A DNA stretch of 64,000 nt, from NCBI GenBank assembly GCA_001986395.2, contig MQVO02000043.1, forward strand, positions 62,001 to 126,000, in the 5' to 3' direction. Positions 47,309 to 57,800 of the stretch are shown here, in pieces. This stretch comes from Irpex lacteus. Its lineage: Eukaryota; Basidiomycota; Agaricomycetes; Polyporales; Irpicaceae. The stretch's first letter is position 1; each line of letters opens with the position of its first letter. The notes below the pieces were generated by a model. It was given only the letters and a program-made list of their open reading frames with translations, was not told the DNA's origin and made no database searches. The position numbers and the translations under genes are program-made.

Positions 47309-49077
47309 TTAAGCATATGTACTGACCCCCTGCCACCCAAGGTCGGCCTGACCTTCACTAGCAGCTGACCGAGTGGCGTTGTTTGGCCCCAAGAAGACAT
47401 CGGCCTCCGCAGGGGTAGCTTCGAATTCAGAAGCATCTTCTTCTGCGTCGTCGTCGTTGTTGTTGTCATCGCCCTCACCCTCTCGGACAGACTGCAACGG
47501 CTGACCCATATTACCGACAAAACGCAGGCTGAGCGACTGACTGCCTGCCTCGCCTGAGTAGTTATCCGAGGGTTCAATTTGACGCAGATTCAAGATGAAG
47601 TGGTATACGATCATGGGTTGTGAGCTGCAGTTGTATTCCGTCAGTGAGTCAATGAGAGTGCTGGCAGAAGGATCACTGACATGACAAAAAAGGGCTCGAC
47701 AGCTGCCAGTGTGAATAGAATTGGCTGTAAACGAGGCAGTCACAGTGATAAGTCGCTTTTGACATATATTGCAAACAGTGCAAACAGAAGACTTACAACA
47801 GCGCTTTCAATCATTTCAAGGATATTGAGAACGAGAAGGATGCTAATATAGTTATGAGCGTTTTATGACGATTGTACCGAAATACGGGCTATAGCAGTAT
47901 CAGAAAGACGTACAGAAAGTAGATCGTCCCTATGAACCTCACTGTTAGTAAACAGGAAGCATTACACACAGTTTGTTGATCGCACCATCACGAAAGAGCA
48001 TTGTTGTAAGAGGAGCCCTGATTCTTAGTCGACGCGTTTCTCGATATGCCAGATACGTCTTCCTCCAGGTGACCGCCAAGACCAGAACATCACCTACAAT
48101 GACAGAAAGACGTGTAACCGGTGATACTGTCAAGCCTTGCGTATAAATCCAGATACTGCCACAGTAGAAGTGAGTGGTCTTACCTCTGTAAAGCTAGTGA
48201 TAAGTTTATATGAAGGATAGTTCAATCGTTGCGATCGAAACTTACATTAAGTGTATGTCGAAGCTTAACAGGCCCGGAAGGAGCTCGCATATCTCGAAGT
48301 CTTCGTGTACAGTACTGGTTACGAAGTTTAACTTGAACCTGGGGTTTTTTTTTTTCAAAAATCTTCCTGTGAAATTGTGACACTCACCATATTCGTAGCG
48401 AAGGGCACAAGGTTCAACAAGAGGACTATACCAGATATGACATATTTTCCATCCAACAGTGCGTAGACTCGCAGCGCGGAGAACCCTGGGTAGATGGTTT
48501 GCAGGTCAATCGATTTATGATCATAGTATAAGCACTTGCGACATAATATCGTAACACTCACATGCAAGGCATAGATATTGCATTAATTGAAGAGCTATAT
48601 CAATGTACAAGCTAACTTTGCAGCTGTACAAAATCTGAGGCCCTATACGCAATGCATTTGACAAAGGCCGCACCTCTATTTTAAAGCATATATCAACTCC
48701 TATTCAATGCCAGAAGCTGTTACACGCGGCTTACCACGAGATTCCAGGTCGGAATAAGGAGGTTAATCTGGTCCAAAACTGGACCATAGCGCGTGAGCAG
48801 ATACAACCAAGTCATCGCAGTCCACTTTCGTCGCCATATTACATCCACTTCCTGGGATAGAGTGCTTATACAATCAAACAAAAAGAAAGCTAGCAGGGAA
48901 GTCACCACGAGACACTAAGAACTTGGCAATCCAAGAAAATTAAAGTGAGACTTGCCTTCAGCGGATTGATTGATATAGCCAGCTACGAGGCTGGGCAGCT
49001 TGATGACTAATGGCACATTAGAACACAAGTAGGAGGACATACTCTTGTTGCAGATCCACAATGGACTCGGAGGACAT
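47309..49077 (-). CDS. DUF6533-type multi-pass membrane protein
   Basis: Integral membrane protein of a large basidiomycete family without known function; its seven-helix plan is receptor-like. The start at 49077 gives MSSESIVDLQQE. The next exon reads LPSLVAGYINQSAEG. The DUF6533 signature follows: LSQEVDVIWRRKWTAMTWLY, then LLTRYGPVLDQINLLIPTWN. Further helices include FSALRVYALLDGKYVISGIV, LLLNLVPFATNMV and VIVGDVLVLAVTWRKTYLAY. The helix before the tail ends in VYHFILNLRQIEPS, and the acidic cytosolic tail has an EGDDNNNDDDAEEDASEFEA run. The frame stops at 47309. A GTCAGT just before the stop could extend it slightly by another intron. About ten exons, roughly 360 aa. The VWRRKWT motif and the C-terminal FxLNLRQ are characteristic of this family. 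Confidence 0.72.
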
Positions 49078-49429
49078 CAAAGCTCTACGTTGCTTGACAA
49101 GGGTAAAGTACCTGTAAGCTATTTCACCAATAAACTTGAAAGCTTAATGGAGAGAGAAGGAGAGCTTGAGCAACAAGATAGGTACTTTACCTTGCCTCTC
49201 TTATACTCCTGTACATGCTTATCAATCACGGAAGGCTACGATCACGCCCAAACATGATCTCCATGGTGGAGGGATACGTGTAAGAACAACGAGATGAAGG
49301 AACAGTAGATACCTGCGCATGATTAACTGAGATATGTTTGTCACTGAGAACGTCTAGGCAGCGATCTTGATGCGCGAGAGTTCGTAGGTGTCCCGTCTGC
49401 ATTGCATGTGAGATGATATCCTTGTTGCG
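49078..49429. other. Intergenic region between two same-strand membrane-protein genes
   Basis: About 350 bp with the promoter of the DUF6533 gene and the 3' UTR of the upstream membrane-protein gene. No element was recognised. Confidence 0.45.
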
Positions 49430-52002
49430 TCAGATACTGATTCTATTATGTTGCAACCCTGCTGATTCCAAGTCTTCCTCGCTTCCACGACTTCCTGACC
49501 GATTTCGTACACCGAAACCATCTCGTCTCACGAGCGTATCGAGGGACACTTCAAATTTCGCTGCTTTACGAAGGTTTTCAGTTGACGGAAACTCAACTTC
49601 TGCAACCTTGTCTTGCGCCGAACTGCCGCGTCCGAGTAGCCAGACCAGCTGGAGAAGTCCGGTCATGGTCATTTCTGCATGAAGAGTGGCGTGATTTTCC
49701 GGTGAGCGTATAATCAAGAGAAAAATGGCCAGTAGCAGGATTGATGCGCAAAACCCCACAATGAGCTAATGCAAGAGGTCATTGAGATATAGTGGAGATA
49801 ATTAGTCAATCCACGAACCGGCGTACTGTTCAACTTGAGAACATTTTGTGTCAACGGGAGCACCAAGAAATTGAAAAATACACCCATGGAACTCACATTA
49901 AGCTGTGCGGCAGGATTAAACACTTGGACTGTGATTGAATCGGTGAAAACGTTTGTGTAGAAGTTGTTTCCGTCTAGGTTGTGGCTATTCGGGACGTAAT
50001 TAGCGGCTTTCATCGAGAAGCCGTTTGTGAGCTGCCGATGACAAGACAACAATATGGAGCGACATACCACTCCAGTAGATGGCGGCTGTCATATCCTCCA
50101 GTGCTATCTCAAGATCGCTCAGTGTCACACTGCGCTTCGGCTCATATGTGAACTGGGTTGCCAGTCGTATATCCAGTCGATCATTGAGGAACCTGCAAGA
50201 CCGTCGGAAATTAGCAGTCGAAAAGTTCGTTGGATATGGCGAGAGCGACTCACTTCTCAGGTATAGTCAGATACTCATCGTACTGGCATGTTAGGTTGCT
50301 AGGTCGCCATTGCCACGGGAGATGACACATTGTCGCAGGAAGATTACTGCGAGAGTTGATGTTAAAGATCGATCCCCACTGGAAGACGTGAGATTGTACG
50401 GGTTTCTCGATTAACACTGAACTGAATTGTACTTACGATTAGTGCGAGAGTGTCGTTGCTTATTTCAGGTTGCTCCCACTGCTGCCATGTCGTCCTTACG
50501 GGCCTAGTGAGATCATTTGACTGAGACACATTCCCGCTCTGGGCATCTATTGTGACGTTTCTCCTCTCCGTTCGCATGTTGCAGGCGAAGACAGTAGGTT
50601 TCCAAGAATTGAATGGTACACTCTGTATAAGTTCGTAGTCTCTGACTAGATGTCAACCCATCAATCGGTGCCATTGAACTACAGTGTAAGTATACGAACG
50701 TTGCATCGGAGGATCTAGGTCAATTTGGGTACCATTTCTACCCTGGTCGTCGGTGATGTTAACAGAGGCGTAGAAGAGAGCTGTCTGGCCAACAGCACTG
50801 GCTTGGTTGGTATCTTCTACGTTGAGAGGCAAGAAACGGATAAGATATGGAGCTGTGATAGCATGACATAAACGTCAGAGTGTTGCCGTATACACGATTC
50901 TCGACGTCAAGCATTCCTTACCTAGCCATTTGATCGGCGCATTCTTGGGCCCTTGTCCAAAGAAAGCTGGGTCATTGGGGTTTTGGCCCATGATATCAGA
51001 GGTAATGTTCCATATCCTGTCGGTGCCAGTCCCGTTCTGCTTAACCAGTCCGTTGTCGACGAGTCCACAATCGACGTGAAAGGTGGTTGCCGAAACTTGT
51101 ACGTCTGTGTAAATTGGCAGCCTGCGGTATGGCCATACATTCTCCTCTGCAGAACCGACCGTATCGTATATCATATTTCCGAGGAGACCGACTGTGGTGT
51201 TTGTATGTGATAGCGTACCCATCATTGGTAGAAAAGACGCTGCCTCGTCGAAGTTTTCGCTAGAGAACCAACGTTGGATAGGAAGCGTTAGTACCGGTCG
51301 GTTCTACGCATATGACGCCTCAAGCTTACCGTATAGAGACTTCGCTGATATCTGGGGTGTTCTGTTTAATGCTCGCAAATCCGGAGATGGACTTGTTGAA
51401 AGTCGCAAGCGAGAACGTGGCGGGCACTGTGATATGCAGCACAGACACGGCTAGCAGATACCCTGTCACAGTCACTACCGACCAGACGGAAGCAGACAGA
51501 TAATACTGTTTGAGCAACGTGCTGCATGCCGCTCCAAACCCGGTCCACGCATTGTATTGGTCATGTACGGCGGTCAGTGTCTGTCGTTTGTGCAGGGTAC
51601 GCCGGAGAGCAAGCTGCTGCACGATGAGTACCAACCCGACGAGGAACACCTGATAGGTGATATTATAGCATGAGATAAAAGACCACCGAAGCGTACCTGA
51701 TTGACTACTTGCGTCACAACGACGATGACCACAGACGCTATATTCGCCGGCCTTCCCAGAGGAACACTGATGCGGTTTTCCAGATGACCAGCATACAATA
51801 CAGCAATCAGAGCGACATGGATAAGCACAAGGAAAATGTGCATAGTGAGTCCAAGCCAATAGTTCCATCTCAAGGAGGCCAATGAAGAGTCCACTGCCTT
51901 CCGGTCATCCGCTGCGACGAGGTCCGCGTTCTTGACATCTTGGGTCGAGACATTACTTTCCGATTCTAGTGAAGAATCCTCCAGCTTGATGAGCGTAGCC
52001 AT
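49430..52002 (-). CDS. Multi-pass membrane protein with a large glycosylated ectodomain
   Basis: Basidiomycete-type integral membrane protein of unknown function. The chosen start at 52002 gives MATLIKLEDSSLESESNVST; another Met lies eight codons upstream. Three hydrophobic segments follow: YWLGLTMHIFLVLIHVALIA, IASVVIVVVTQVVNQVFLVG and VWSVVTVTGYLLAVSVLHIT. Then comes a long ectodomain in many short exons with several N-x-S/T sites (SHTNTTVGLLGN; GLVKQNGTGTDRIWNITSDI; NPAAQLNVSS). One C-terminal helix (GFCASILLLAIFLLIIRSP) leads into a charged tail ending ESAGLQHNRISI at 49430. The arrangement, three N-terminal helices, ectodomain, one helix and cytosolic tail, recurs in mushrooms but has no assigned role that I know. 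About twelve exons, some inferred. A transposon is inserted only about 200 bp upstream of the start. Confidence 0.68.
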
Positions 52003-52197
52003 CCGAGAGCAGCGATCGGTGCGCACTATCGCAGTACTTCAGCGGAAGCTCATGAGACGGTTGAGGGAGCAAGCCTATGTACAGCATTTGGAGGCGTTAA
52101 GGGCCCTATATTCGTATTATCGACCCGTGAATACTCGACACGCAGGGCGTCCATCACAGATCAATAAGTAATAATCTATACGGACCCAATGCGGCGT

Positions 52198-52206
52198 AGC
52201 TGATTG
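52198..52206. repeat. Target-site duplication, left copy (AGCTGATTG)
   Basis: A 9-bp direct repeat identical to 53863-53871, immediately outside the inverted repeat of the 1.66-kb element. Confidence 0.85.
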
Positions 52207-52503
52207 CAGGCTCCTACCCAGCCGCCCTTCCGAGCTTGTGGGCAGAGTCTCACCAGAATACGTTGAAGAGTAGAGTACGAGGTCTATCATGTAATCATAA
52301 TGATGAATTCTTGATGAATTACTATGTATGGATCCATATTGAAACTCCACTGATCAGAGTACCAGATATAGAAGAGCAGTTCAAAGTCCGAAACCTTAAT
52401 GCCCACAAGCTCGTCAGGACGGCTGGCATAAAACAAAGGTAAACAACGGAGCCCGGTCTGATAAACGCCCTCCCTACTCCATTTGGTGCTGCCCGCCGCC
52501 GGA
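52207..52503 (+). repeat. Left terminal inverted repeat
   Basis: Pairs with 53572-53862. The outer 34 bp and the inner 120 bp (from about 52384) are nearly identical to the partner, while the middle is diverged and has small indels. It contains its own inverted pair (52217-52245 against 52400-52428). Confidence 0.85.
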
Positions 52504-52560
52504 CGATCAAGGCATATTCAACGCCTCTGGCGCATCAACGCAACGCCTGCTCTCCGTACC

Positions 52561-53445
52561 ATGTCAGCCCAGTGGCAAGCCCACCGCCTCGCAGCCACGC
52601 GCAATGCACTCCAGTACCTAGAAACCTACCGCATACCTATCAGCGACCTTATCACCGCAATTCTCACACACCCTCCGCAGATGTCACATCCATTCCCCTT
52701 CCTCTGTACAGACCTCACGTCGCGTGCTCCAGAAATACATGACGCTTTACTCAAACATGACTCTGCGCGTGACTCCACAATTTCTTGGGCGCACAACGTA
52801 ATGCGCGATGAATACTCGAAGGCCGTACACGATTTATCTCACAACGAGCCCAGATGGCACTTTAATGCTCTCAATGCCGATGCAGACCAACTGCAGGAGT
52901 TTCGCATCGAGGATATGGGCATACAAATACAGAGCAGACAACCTCGTCTATGGGATTTAATTCTCACACTCCTTGCTGGCACAGCGCACACCTCAACGAG
53001 TCTGAACGACGATCCCGATGCAGATAATCAAGACGAAGATCAGCGGGTCACAGACGAGCAACCACAGGTGTCGAGGTCACGAGGGAAAAATTGGAAGGCT
53101 TTGAAGGCAATTGTACGCATTTATTCTTTAGTAAATTGGCTTGAAAGACTGAATATGATCTATGTACAGAAAGTCGTGACAATAATTAGCATCCTTATGC
53201 AGAGCCGATACTCCAAATGTAATGCGTTGCAAGGATCAATGGGAATGTTCCTCCACTCGTGTAATGTGGCCGAGAAGGTGATAAAAGTCCTAGCCCGCAC
53301 AGGTCTTTCGATATCTTTGGCGTCGATTCACAATGCGATACACTCCATGTCTCGGAACTGCGAGGATGAAGCGGCTGAACTAGGACGCTCTCTCCTGGTC
53401 GCGTATGCCTACGACAACTTTGATGTTAAGTTCAACCATAGATAG
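52561..53445 (+). CDS. DUF6589-like protein, apparently truncated, inside the transposon
   Basis: The first ATG (52561) gives MSAQWQAHRLAATRNALQYL. The product has about 275-294 aa, depending on an in-frame 57-nt intron (GTACGC near 53113 to ACAG near 53169). Removing that intron joins KALKAI to KVVTIISILMQSRYSKCNAL. The C-terminal part (GMFLHSCNVAEKVIKVLART; SIHNAIHSMSRNCEDEAAEL; LLVAYAYDNFDVKF) matches, from memory, the conserved start of DUF6589 proteins, in which YDNFD is followed by several hundred more residues. Here the frame stops after NFDVKFNHR, so most of the domain is missing. The gene lies wholly inside the inverted repeats, which suggests the family is transposon-borne. The function of DUF6589 is not established to my knowledge. 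Confidence 0.7.
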   Translation: MSAQWQAHRLAATRNALQYLETYRIPISDLITAILTHPPQMSHPFPFLCTDLTSRAPEIHDALLKHDSARDSTISWAHNVMRDEYSKAVHDLSHNEPRWHFNALNADADQLQEFRIEDMGIQIQSRQPRLWDLILTLLAGTAHTSTSLNDDPDADNQDEDQRVTDEQPQVSRSRGKNWKALKAIVRIYSLVNWLERLNMIYVQKVVTIISILMQSRYSKCNALQGSMGMFLHSCNVAEKVIKVLARTGLSISLASIHNAIHSMSRNCEDEAAELGRSLLVAYAYDNFDVKFNHR

Positions 53446-53571
53446 ACATGTTGAAAAAGAGTGTGATTGAATTATAAAGAAAGTACAATGGTTAAGTAGT
53501 CAGAAGAGACGATGCGAGACGAGAAAAATTGTAACGACGCTATACCGACGACGCGACGCGACGCGTCGAAA

Positions 53572-53862
53572 TCCGGCGGCGGGCAGCACCAAATGGAGTA
53601 GGGAGGGCGTTTATCAGACCGGGCTCCGTTGTTTACCTTTGTTTTGTGCCAGCCGTCCTGACGAGCTTGTGAGCTTTAAGGTTTCGGACTTTGAACCTCT
53701 CTTCTATGTATGGTAGTTCAATCAGTGGAGTTCAAAGTCCTATCCTTATGAAGTAATTCCATCACTATTAGATAATCGACCCATACATGGCTGAGACGAA
53801 GCACAACGTACTCTACTGAGAATTAGCTCACAAGCTCGGAAGGGCGGCTGGGTAGGAGCCTG
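53572..53862 (-). repeat. Right terminal inverted repeat
   Basis: Inverted partner of 52207-52503, with GGTAGGAGCCTG at its outer end. Just inside it is a GACGCGACGCGACGCGTCG microsatellite-like stretch (about 53549-53568). Confidence 0.85.
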
Positions 53863-53871
53863 AGCTGATTG
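53863..53871. repeat. Target-site duplication, right copy (AGCTGATTG)
   Basis: Identical to 52198-52206. Confidence 0.85.
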
Positions 53872-54356
53872 CGATTGTTGCCGAGTGCATTGCCTCCGGG
53901 GCAGATTATGCCCTGGGCCCAATACTACAGAATGGTATTCAAGAGCACGTTGGTACCATGCCGAGCTTCCTATTGCTGGTACTAGTGATGATAGCTGTCA
54001 GTGGCCCAAGGAGCTGTTATGCAGAATTCACGTTGGTGAGGGTGGTTACCATGACATTCTGATGGTGCTAAAGGTAAGCGGACTCTGCCGTAGTAAGCAC
54101 TGCCAACACCAGCAAGCTGCGTCATACATACGCTCAACTGAAAAGAGAGGAACGGGAAGGGAGAGACTTGTTGAGATCATGAGTGGCCTTCGAGATTCCG
54201 AGTCGAATAGAAGTTCACCCGCTATGGATTTTAAGCGCCTACGCCACAAAGCTTTAACATGCTATTTTGGGATAGCAGCAGATCCAGATCGGAGTTAGTC
54301 TGAACAAATGAGCTCGCGGGCCAACTTGAACTGGTACTTGACTCGAATCTTGACAA
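53872..54356. other. 485 bp between the two transposons
   Basis: Possible relic sequence. On the plus strand a frame with SDDSCQWPKELLCRIHVGEG followed by a GTAAGC donor looks weakly coding. On the minus strand a frame runs through the 54357 insertion point into the sequence beyond the second transposon. No family was recognised. Confidence 0.35.
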
Positions 54357-54364
54357 ATGACAAT
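54357..54364. repeat. Target-site duplication, left copy (ATGACAAT)
   Basis: An 8-bp direct repeat identical to 61414-61421, immediately outside the ends of the 7-kb element. Confidence 0.88.
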
Positions 54365-54395
54365 AGGACCCCCGACAATACGCCTGGAGGCCAGA
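54365..54395 (+). repeat. Left terminal inverted repeat, about 31 bp
   Basis: Aligns with the reverse complement of 61383-61413, with five mismatches in about 31 positions. Confidence 0.8.
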
Positions 54396-54545
54396 TACTG
54401 GTCCGGACATTTTTGGCGGATTTGAGGCCACGAGGCTGGATACATCCGGACATTTTGAGACCCCTCCGTCGGTATCCTGGATACCCATCCGGACAAAATT
54501 TGGCGGATCAAAACGAATGCCAGATACATAGTCCGGACACACATG
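54390..54545 (+). repeat. Left subterminal repeats, four units
   Basis: TCCGGACA at 54402, 54445, 54488 and 54532, spaced 43, 43 and 44 bp. Each is preceded by GATAC a few bases upstream; the first two are followed by ATTTT and the third by AAATTTGGCGG. Confidence 0.85.
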
Positions 54546-54849
54546 GTATGCGGGCGGGCGGGCAGGGGCGGGCGGATGGGCGGTGACCGCAGCATATAGT
54601 TACTATGATAGTATCCTTACTCTTGATAGTGCAATGATAATGGACACGGCAAATATGTAGTAGAGGATTCAAGTAGGCTTAGCTGAAAATGTATACGAAT
54701 CACCGCACATTATTACTACTCGGCCGTGCTCATCAATTTCAAGGCCGGTAGTAGAGTCAGTAAACGAGTTCGGTCGTCATGTACAAACTGCTTACATTCC
54801 TCTAAACGACATAGAACCTTGCACGTAAAACACACAATTATTCTTCATC

Positions 54850-57800
54850 ATGTCGACCGACCCCCCTGCATTCGATTGGGAGAGCGAAGAATGGTGCAAT
54901 CGTGGCCTGCGTTACCCTAAGGACGATACACCAGAGGTTGTTCGTAACACGGAACGGCTGATTCGTCGCATTCCTCCTCGCTGGGCACATCTGCTGCCGT
55001 TCCCGAAGCTGTCAATTGCACAGCTACTCGCCTTCTCCCTTCCATCGCAAGGTGTGGCTATGGTCATCACATCTGCGACCTTCGAATTCAGCCATCAATC
55101 ACCCGTCGAGGACCTGGACAGCTGTTCGACACGACCAATTCCCGCGCAGAAATATCTTGAGAAGCTCGAAGCGGAGTTTGGCCAAGCATGGTTTGACGGC
55201 AAACGGTCGATCACCGATAATCGGTACAAGGCCAGCCGTCTTCCTATCCAGGCACTTAGTCTTTGGAAAGAATTGGCTATAATTGTGCGTAAGCGGAACA
55301 CATGGCGAGCGGCGGAGGAGTTCCTAACCTCGAGGGAGCGGAAACCACTGTACTCAGAAGCAGTCAGCGAAGCTTTGCAGTTATTCCACGACCTACAATG
55401 GGGTGGGACTGTGCAGGTTCTGAACGCAAGGGCACCAGTGGAGAACCTTGCAGAGCTCCTATCGGAGGAATGGCTGGGATCAGAGGTTGTGGACATGTTG
55501 TGCACTCATCTTCAGAGTCGAGTCCGTCACGACCGTGACCTATTCCGAAAAGTGGTTATTGCGCCGTCGACCATTGCTCAGGCGATCTGCGATATATATC
55601 CCGCATCTGAATTGGAGAATGCCTCGTCAGCAGTTAACGGAAGCCTTCGAAGTTACGAAAGCTACTTTCGCGTGTCCAATGATGGCTCGGCAATGGATGG
55701 GCGAACTCATCTTTATCTGGTTGTTAATGTACAGAACTCACACTGGGTTGCTGTCATGGTGAACTTCACGGACAAGACAATAAGCTACGGTACGTGCGTT
55801 ATTTGTTCATAAGAATGATGGCACTCACTCGCAGGCTAGGAGACTCATTGAGCGCACCTCATTCAGCTCCTGGTGGAGGCCTCAAACGTAGTTTGCTTTG
55901 CATTGTACGATGGGTGAAGGCGGTGTTCAAGATTGTGTTGAAGTTGGAGCGAAACGATCTGCCGTGTGGTCGTCAGAATGATAGCTATTCATGTGGAGTG
56001 TGCGCCATCAACGCGATTGCACACCATTTGTTCGGTGACCAGCTATTCACACCAAAGGAAAGCCGTTTGCTCCGCATTCGCTACTTCAATATTCTCGGAG
56101 GAGAGCATCTTAGTGAACAAAACGTTAGTCCCTTACGCACGAGCCACACAGTTTAGTATATTGACCACATGACCTTAGACTGCACTGAGTGCTTTTGCCG
56201 ATACACTCATCGCAGAGGGCACTGTCGAGACTGCTACCCGATATCCAGAGTCAGATGCCACCACTCTCAGCGATGAGAATAACTTACGTGAAGACGCACC
56301 TGCTTCGAGCCCAACCTGCATATCCTTCCCGTCACGTCCATCGTCTGTTCCCCTCTCGTCGTTTCCGAGCCCCTCGTCTCCTGTTTCATCTTCGTCGAAA
56401 ATCTCATCCCCGCCCATCCTACATGTCCCACTCCCTGCAGTACAGATGCCTGAGGCAAATGTTCGTACAACGGTCCCATTCAAACGCCGTCTGTCTGCCT
56501 CGTCGTCAGAATCCGACTCTCACGAATTGGTCACGCCTTCCGCTGGTAGAGGGAAACGCCAACGTAAAGTGGACTCGGAGGAGAAGGGCGAAAGTGTGTG
56601 TGGTCCTGTTGGCATAGGAAAGTCGACAAGGAATCGCAACCAGTTGATCGAGGATATGCGAAACGGGACACTTGAGATCAGTGCCAAAAAGAGGGAGAAC
56701 TACGAGACTAAGGTGTTAAACATAGATCCCGAAGCCGAGTTCCGATATGGGCAGGATGGCTGGTTTATATTTCACGCACTTTGCGGGAGATGGAACAAGA
56801 TGAAGGAACCATACAATACGGACAGGTTCACGAGCCACCTCACGCACTGCAAGGTGCTAGAGACGAGGCGTCGTGATCTCCGTAAGGGTCAAGCGCAAGC
56901 AGCGAAAGACGCTGGCGACTTATCTCTGCCAGCGCCTGCTCGCAGTCTTCATCGCTGGTTCTCCAACACCACATCCTCTGAGCAATCCATTCCCTCTATT
57001 CCATCCCCACCATTGCTAGACGATGCTGATGTCAATATAAATCCATGTGCCGGCCTGACCAACGCCATCGACCCCCGCATATCAGACTACCTGGGCCGAA
57101 CAGGAACACTCGGGGGTGGCTCTCGATCAGACACGGTGATAGCACAGCAGTTATACGGACCCTCGACTAAGTTTGCAGCACTCTCAGAGGCGAAGAAGGA
57201 GAAAGTCCGACTTGCCCAGATGCATGACCAGAAATGGCGTAACGAGCACCTTCTGGGCAAGGTCTTCTCCGTCTCATGTCAGAAACGCGTACCACCCTTT
57301 GCCAGTAGCACTGGTCGAGCTCTCACAGAGCGTGAACTTGCTTTACGTTCCGTATGCACTGAATGCCGAGCTGTCTATGCTCTCCGAGGTTTCAAGACGG
57401 CGATCAACAAGAGTTCATCGAAATCGAAAAACGAGAAGTTCACCAACAAACGGTTTCAGAATGAAGCATTATCAAAGGTTTTCTTGCGATGCCAGGGGTT
57501 ACAAGTTCTTGCAGACAATGTAAGAGTATTCAATACTTAGCATTCGATCGTCACGCTCATAATAGATTAGGGGACAGACTACATGTACTCGTGTGCACGC
57601 CTCGCGACAGAAATTATGGCGGGCAATGGCACAGATAATCATGGGTTGCTTCGAGATTTCTTTTCCATTTCGCTTGAGATGGAAGATCGTCAGGAGCGTG
57701 GAGTAGGGAAACAGAATCTCAGCTACGGGCCTGTGGTCACCGAACTAGCTCATCTGATGCAGATCATGTGCCCACAGGTGCTGAAATCTATACGCCCTTA

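Larger units (their letters stand above)
52207..53862. mobile_element. DNA transposon with long TIRs and a DUF6589-like ORF (1,656 bp)
   Basis: A complete insertion: both ends begin CAGGCTCCTACCCAGCCGCC reading inward, the inverted repeats extend about 295 bp, and a perfect 9-bp target duplication flanks it. It carries one ORF that resembles only the N-terminal part of DUF6589 proteins. Long TIRs and a 9-bp duplication are seen in Mutator-like elements, but the CAG...CTG ends and the ORF do not let me place it in a superfamily. It is probably a deletion derivative that depends on a full-length copy elsewhere. Confidence 0.85.

Noticed and set aside
54850..56156. Host Ulp1 SUMO protease gene
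   Set aside because: It lies inside the inverted ends of the transposon, and its frame continues across a short intron into the transposase.
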